Assembly (NCBI GenBank): GCA_934502885.1
Contig: CAKSUT010000003.1
Span: forward strand, 108,519-172,518
Source of the DNA: an uncultured Eubacteriales bacterium
GTDB lineage: Bacteria > Bacillota > Clostridia > Oscillospirales > CAG-382
Length of the DNA stretch: 64,000 nucleotides
Direction of reading: 5' to 3'
Shown: in pieces, positions 59,447 through 64,000 of the stretch
Position numbering within the stretch: the stretch's first letter is position 1
Layout: every line of letters starts with the position of its first letter
Translations under genes and position numbers: made by a program
Notes under the pieces: model-generated
Seen by the model: the letters and a program-made list of their open reading frames with translations, nothing else
Told to the model about the DNA's origin: nothing
Databases searched by the model: none

Positions 59447-62400
59447 GTCGCTCCCCTCACGGGGAGCGTGGATTGAAATCGAGCGGATGACCTTTCTCGC
59501 CTGATTCTCACCGTCGCTCCCCTCACGGGGAGCGTGGATTGAAATAATAAATGAATTGCCCTTGAGTGCCTTGTACGCCGTCGCTCCCCTCACGGGGAGC
59601 GTGGATTGAAATTACGGCGGCGATATCGGCAGAGTCAGCGGCGGAAGTCGCTCCCCTCACGGGGAGCGTGGATTGAAATAATCTCTGCGTTTATTTCCTC
59701 TGTGAGTTCTTTGGTCGCTCCCCTCACGGGGAGCGTGGATTGAAATTCACAATTGCTTGCGGTCTTTTGCGATTTACCATGTCGCTCCCCTCACGGGGAG
59801 CGTGGATTGAAATGAGGCTGCCGAACGAGAGGGCATGGTTGTATGCGCGTCGCTCCCCTCACGGGGAGCGTGGATTGAAATCATCGCTTTGTCAAATTCA
59901 CGGTAAAAATTGTCAAGTCGCTCCCCTCACGGGGAGCGTGGATTGAAATTTTTAGTCTTCGAGACATTCGAGCCATTCCTTGGCGTCGCTCCCCTCACGG
60001 GGAGCGTGGATTGAAATCGGGGGAATGGCTGTACAGCCGACACGGAGAAATAGTCGCTCCCCTCACGGGGAGCGTGGATTGAAATTTGTCGGTGTTTGCG
60101 GGAATTGTCGGCATGATACCGTCGCTCCCCTCACGGGGAGCGTGGATTGAAATGAGCGACAGCTTGCAAAGCTCGAAACAGCTATCAAGTCGCTCCCCTC
60201 ACGGGGAGCGTGGATTGAAATCCCTGTTCGTAGCACTGAATCGAACGTACTGTTACAGTCGCTCCCCTCACGGGGAGCGTGGATTGAAATCCTCTCCATG
60301 CGACACAATTTATAAAATCAGTCTGTCGCTCCCCTCACGGGGAGCGTGGATTGAAATTAATTTGCCCTCCTCGTTGCAGATAAGTAAAATGGTCGCTCCC
60401 CTCACGGGGAGCGTGGATTGAAATGAATACGCAGAACGTAAATTCCATATCTTCGGCTGTCGCTCCCCTCACGGGGAGCGTGGATTGAAATGAATACGCA
60501 GAACGTAAATTCCATATCTTCGGCTGTCGCTCCCCTCACGGGGAGCGTGGATTGAAATGAATACGCAGAACGTAAATTCCATATCTTCGGCTGTCGCTCC
60601 CCTCACGGGGAGCGTGGATTGAAATCTTTGTCGTGCTAACCGACGCACTCGACACATAACGTCGCTCCCCTCACGGGGAGCGTGGATTGAAATGAAACTT
60701 GTCAGATACAACGAATATGAGGAATCAGTCGCTCCCCTCACGGGGAGCGTGGATTGAAATAAGGACATACAATTCACCTCCTTTGTAGAATAGCGTCGCT
60801 CCCCTCACGGGGAGCGTGGATTGAAATGCCTTTTGCTAAACCGCTCATTCCCGCTAAACACGTCGCTCCCCTCACGGGGAGCGTGGATTGAAATCATAGT
60901 GGATAATGTCCCCTCGGAACGGTGTACCGTCGCTCCCCTCACGGGGAGCGTGGATTGAAATCTCTTTGCCGTCAAACGCAACAAATACCGCAGTGTCGCT
61001 CCCCTCACGGGGAGCGTGGATTGAAATTTATGAATGGTTATCCAGACGGAACATTTAAGCCGTCGCTCCCCTCACGGGGAGCGTGGATTGAAATCGAATG
61101 ATTGAAAGTGACGACATACATAATCACAGTCGCTCCCCTCACGGGGAGCGTGGATTGAAATATGCTACCCGTAATTTTGTTGACAACGCCTTTTCGTCGC
61201 TCCCCTCACGGGGAGCGTGGATTGAAATCCGTTATATCGCCTTGTGCGTGAGTGTGTGATATTTGTCGCTCCCCTCACGGGGAGCGTGGATTGAAATTAT
61301 TTGTGCGTAATAAAACATATACTTCTCCTTTAGTCGCTCCCCTCACGGGGAGCGTGGATTGAAATCAAAATGCGTATTATGCAGTCGCACAATTCAACCG
61401 GTCGCTCCCCTCACGGGGAGCGTGGATTGAAATGTAATCACTCCAAAGCAAAAGCCAACCGTTACGGTCGCTCCCCTCACGGGGAGCGTGGATTGAAATA
61501 TGCGATTTTACGCAGACAACCTTTGCGTTCCATGTCGCTCCCCTCACGGGGAGCGTGGATTGAAATTAAGTCTGTTTGCATAATTGGTCTGCTTGTCGCT
61601 AGTCGCTCCCCTCACGGGGAGCGTGGATTGAAATTGTGCAGAAAAGGTGTAACACTTCTTGTAGTCCTGTCGCTCCCCTCACGGGGAGCGTGGATTGAAA
61701 TCTTTATTCCGTCGTATGCCACTTCAAAAGCGTTGTCGCTCCCCTCACGGGGAGCGTGGATTGAAATTCACATCGGTGACGTTTGCCAGCTCGCAATATA
61801 GTCGCTCCCCTCACGGGGAGCGTGGATTGAAATTCTGTTGCGCCGACAACGCACGGGGTGGTACTGAGTCGCTCCCCTCACGGGGAGCGTGGATTGAAAT
61901 GCCGAAAAAACGGCTGTGATTTATGCCCGATACAGTCGCTCCCCTCACGGGGAGCGTGGATTGAAATTCACTGGCGACGAGAATCGGCGTTGCGGCAGAC
62001 GGTCGCTCCCCTCACGGGGAGCGTGGATTGAAATGTAAAGGTCGCCGAAGCCCTGCGCAAACACCCACAGTCGCTCCCCTCACGGGGAGCGTGGATTGAA
62101 ATGTCCGACTTGTAGTCGATTTCCGACGCACCCTCGGTCGCTCCCCTCACGGGGAGCGTGGATTGAAATCGCAGTGCCGTTACACCTATCTGCAACATGC
62201 GTGTCGCTCCCCTCACGGGGAGCGTGGATTGAAATATACGTTTTAGGTTCAAATTCGGGGAGTTCTACAGTCGCTCCCCTCACGGGGAGCGTGGATTGAA
62301 ATTATGTAGGCTTCAGACACTATGTAAATGCACAGAGTCGCTCCCCTCACGGGGAGCGTGGATTGAAATCATTCGGGATTTATATCCCTCTCGGCACTCG

Positions 62401-64000
62401 CTTGTCGCTCCCCTCACGGGGAGCGTGGATTGAAATTATAAAGATAGCAAAATACAGGGAAAAGCGTTCGCGTCGCTCCCCTCACGGGGAGCGTGGATTG
62501 AAATTTTGTGCGGCGGGCTTTTTTGCGTCGGAAGATACGTCGCTCCCCTCACGGGGAGCGTGGATTGAAATTAAAGGCTTAATGCAAGTCATAGCACCGA
62601 CGTTTGTCGCTCCCCTCACGGGGAGCGTGGATTGAAATGTTTTATTATGTTGCCTTACTACAACGCACTTAGGTCGCTCCCCTCACGGGGAGCGTGGATT
62701 GAAATAACACAAGGTGAATGGGACTTAGACAAGCTTGCAAGTCGCTCCCCTCACGGGGAGCGTGGATTGAAATGCTCGGAGTTGAATACTACATAAAAGA
62801 TAGTTTAGTCGCTCCCCTCACGGGGAGCGTGGATTGAAATTGTCTTGGAACACAGGCGCAACATATCCGAGCGGGTCGCTCCCCTCACGGGGAGCGTGGA
62901 TTGAAATCCCTCTGAACGGTGTACCTTGTTTTCGGTAAAGCGTCGCTCCCCTCACGGGGAGCGTGGATTGAAATCCACGGGAGTAAACGACATGACGGGA
63001 ATGCCGATGGTCGCTCCCCTCACGGGGAGCGTGGATTGAAATCAGAAGTCGGCAAGGAAGAAGAAAAGGAACAAGAAGAGTCGCTCCCCTCACGGGGAGC
63101 GTGGATTGAAATCACCGTGACAGTTGCGGAATAGTCGCCCGTGTCGTCGCTCCCCTCACGGGGAGCGTGGATTGAAATAATCAGCGTGTCGCGTATTGTT
63201 TCGCTTTTTTCCGTCGCTCCCCTCACGGGGAGCGTGGATTGAAATTTAGTTGGTTGAGTAATGCGGGCGTTAAGAGGTTTTTCGTCGCTCCCCTCACGGG
63301 GAGCGTGGATTGAAATGTAGTAGTCTGCTTCGCCGTTTTCAAGCTTTTCTGTCGCTCCCCTCACGGGGAGCGTGGATTGAAATACATTGTTATATGCAAG
63401 GGCTTTTTGTTTGAAAGTCGCTCCCCTCACGGGGAGCGTGGATTGAAATGGAAAGCACATTGTCAATTATAGTGTTGATAACGTCGCTCCCCTCACGGGG
63501 AGCGTGGATTGAAATTACCATAAATATTAAAATCTCTTGATTTGCTTTAGTCGCTCCCCTCACGGGGAGCGTGGATTGAAATCTCTGGGTTTCCCATGCA
63601 CCAAGTACCGTTGTTGTCGCTCCCCTCACGGGGAGCGTGGATTGAAATTTTTTGCGGCATAATATCGTGTATGACCGCACAGTCGCTCCCCTCACGGGGA
63701 GCGTGGATTGAAATTTCATCTTCTTGCTTAACCTCCTCCGAACGATTTTGTCGCTCCCCTCACGGGGAGCGTGGATTGAAATGTTTACATTACTTCCTAT
63801 ATACCTCGGTATATCGTCGCTCCCCTCACGGGGAGCGTGGATTGAAATCATCATTCGGGCTTCGACTGTTTCCTTTGCCCCCTGTCGCTCCCCTCACGGG
63901 GAGCGTGGATTGAAATTTTGTACGCCGAACGCAAAAACCAGAGGTCGGGAGTCGCTCCCCTCACGGGGAGCGTGGATTGAAATTTCTGCACTATACGCTG
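59447..64000 (+). CRISPR. Type I-C CRISPR array, 68 repeats in view, continues past the window
   Basis: The 33-bp repeat (first copy 59447-59479) starts GTCGCTCCCCTCACGGGG, carries a hairpin of GCTCCCC with GGGGAGC, and ends GATTGAAAT, the standard I-C type repeat with the ATTGAAA 3' handle. By eye I count 68 starts from 59447 to 63951, so 67 complete spacers and a 17-base partial one. Every repeat looks identical; no degenerate copy was seen. Spacers are 33-38 nt, mostly 34. Spacers after repeats 15, 16 and 17 are the same sequence. The array end and any terminal degenerate repeat lie beyond the window. Confidence 0.99.

Noticed and set aside
61567..61601. Spacer after repeat 32 ending in GTCGCTA, like a start of another repeat
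   Set aside because: Spacer length is normal (35 nt) and only six bases resemble the repeat; chance is enough.
61370..61801. Repetitive protein-coding frames inside the CRISPR array on both strands
   Set aside because: They translate the repeat (SLPSRGAWIEI or ISIHAPREGSD motifs) and are not genes.
1..64000. tRNA, rRNA, insertion sequences or prophage genes
   Set aside because: No tRNA T-loop pattern in context, no rRNA-like stretch, and no transposase or integrase motif was seen by eye; a dedicated scan would be needed to exclude short tRNAs fully.
59447..64000. Self-targeting spacers against genes in this window
   Set aside because: No spacer was noticed matching non-array sequence here; this was an incomplete visual check and would need an exact search against the whole genome.

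Overview
The window looks like about 64 kb of chromosome from an anaerobic, gut-type member of the class Clostridia (Oscillospiraceae/Acutalibacteraceae-like, placement inferred from gene content only). Supporting signs are a one-piece pyruvate:ferredoxin oxidoreductase, NADP-type glutamate dehydrogenase, a two-gene SufBC-like Fe-S system, HrcA/CIRCE-controlled groESL, small Clostridia-specific proteins (DUF6472, CmpB-type membrane protein, DUF2130, DUF3737) and dense sigma-A promoters with 17-bp spacers. Base composition is close to balanced. No rRNA or tRNA gene, integrase, transposase or prophage was seen.

Layout. 1-4.6 kb: the start of polA running off the left edge, then an exported S41 protease and a DUF1934-like protein. 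4.8-9.3 kb: a glycoside-hydrolase-like protein, a divergent AraC regulator and a DUF4091/GH123-like protein, probably one carbohydrate island acting in the cytosol. 9.4-13.3 kb: a TetM-like ribosomal GTPase and sufC-sufB. 13.4-18.9 kb: sugar isomerase-like protein, a pnuC gene broken by one in-frame TGA behind an intact attenuator leader, an ion transporter whose only sensible start is AUA, MgtC-like protein and a CPA2 antiporter. 18.9-31.7 kb: LysR regulator, DUF2130 protein, purine permease, a shikimate kinase fused to an NlpC/P60 peptidase, rRNA methyltransferase, PHP protein, groESL, a tandem 244-bp terminator repeat and a lipoprotein. 32-44.7 kb: serC-serA, AI-2E family protein, rnhA, an XRE regulator with a promoter-embedded operator, PFOR, and a DUF3737-MalY-MreB operon. 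44.9-51.1 kb: an asymmetric heterodimeric ABC exporter whose first gene appears to start with ACG, a CmpB-like membrane protein and gdhA.

51.3-64.0 kb: a complete type I-C CRISPR-Cas locus (cas3-cas5c-cas8c-cas7-cas4-cas1-cas2) with its own strong promoter, a leader containing a long hairpin, and an array of 68 repeats, all of which appear identical by eye, running off the right edge. Cas4-Cas1-Cas2 acquire spacers, Cas5c-Cas8c-Cas7 form the surveillance complex and Cas3 degrades the target. One spacer is present three times in tandem, and two distant spacers overlap in sequence, suggesting repeated sampling of related invaders.

The most unusual items are the shikimate kinase-NlpC/P60 fusion, the unassigned attenuator leader in front of the broken pnuC, the two non-canonical start codons, the promoter-nested operator next to a small XRE protein, and the tandem bidirectional terminator repeats.
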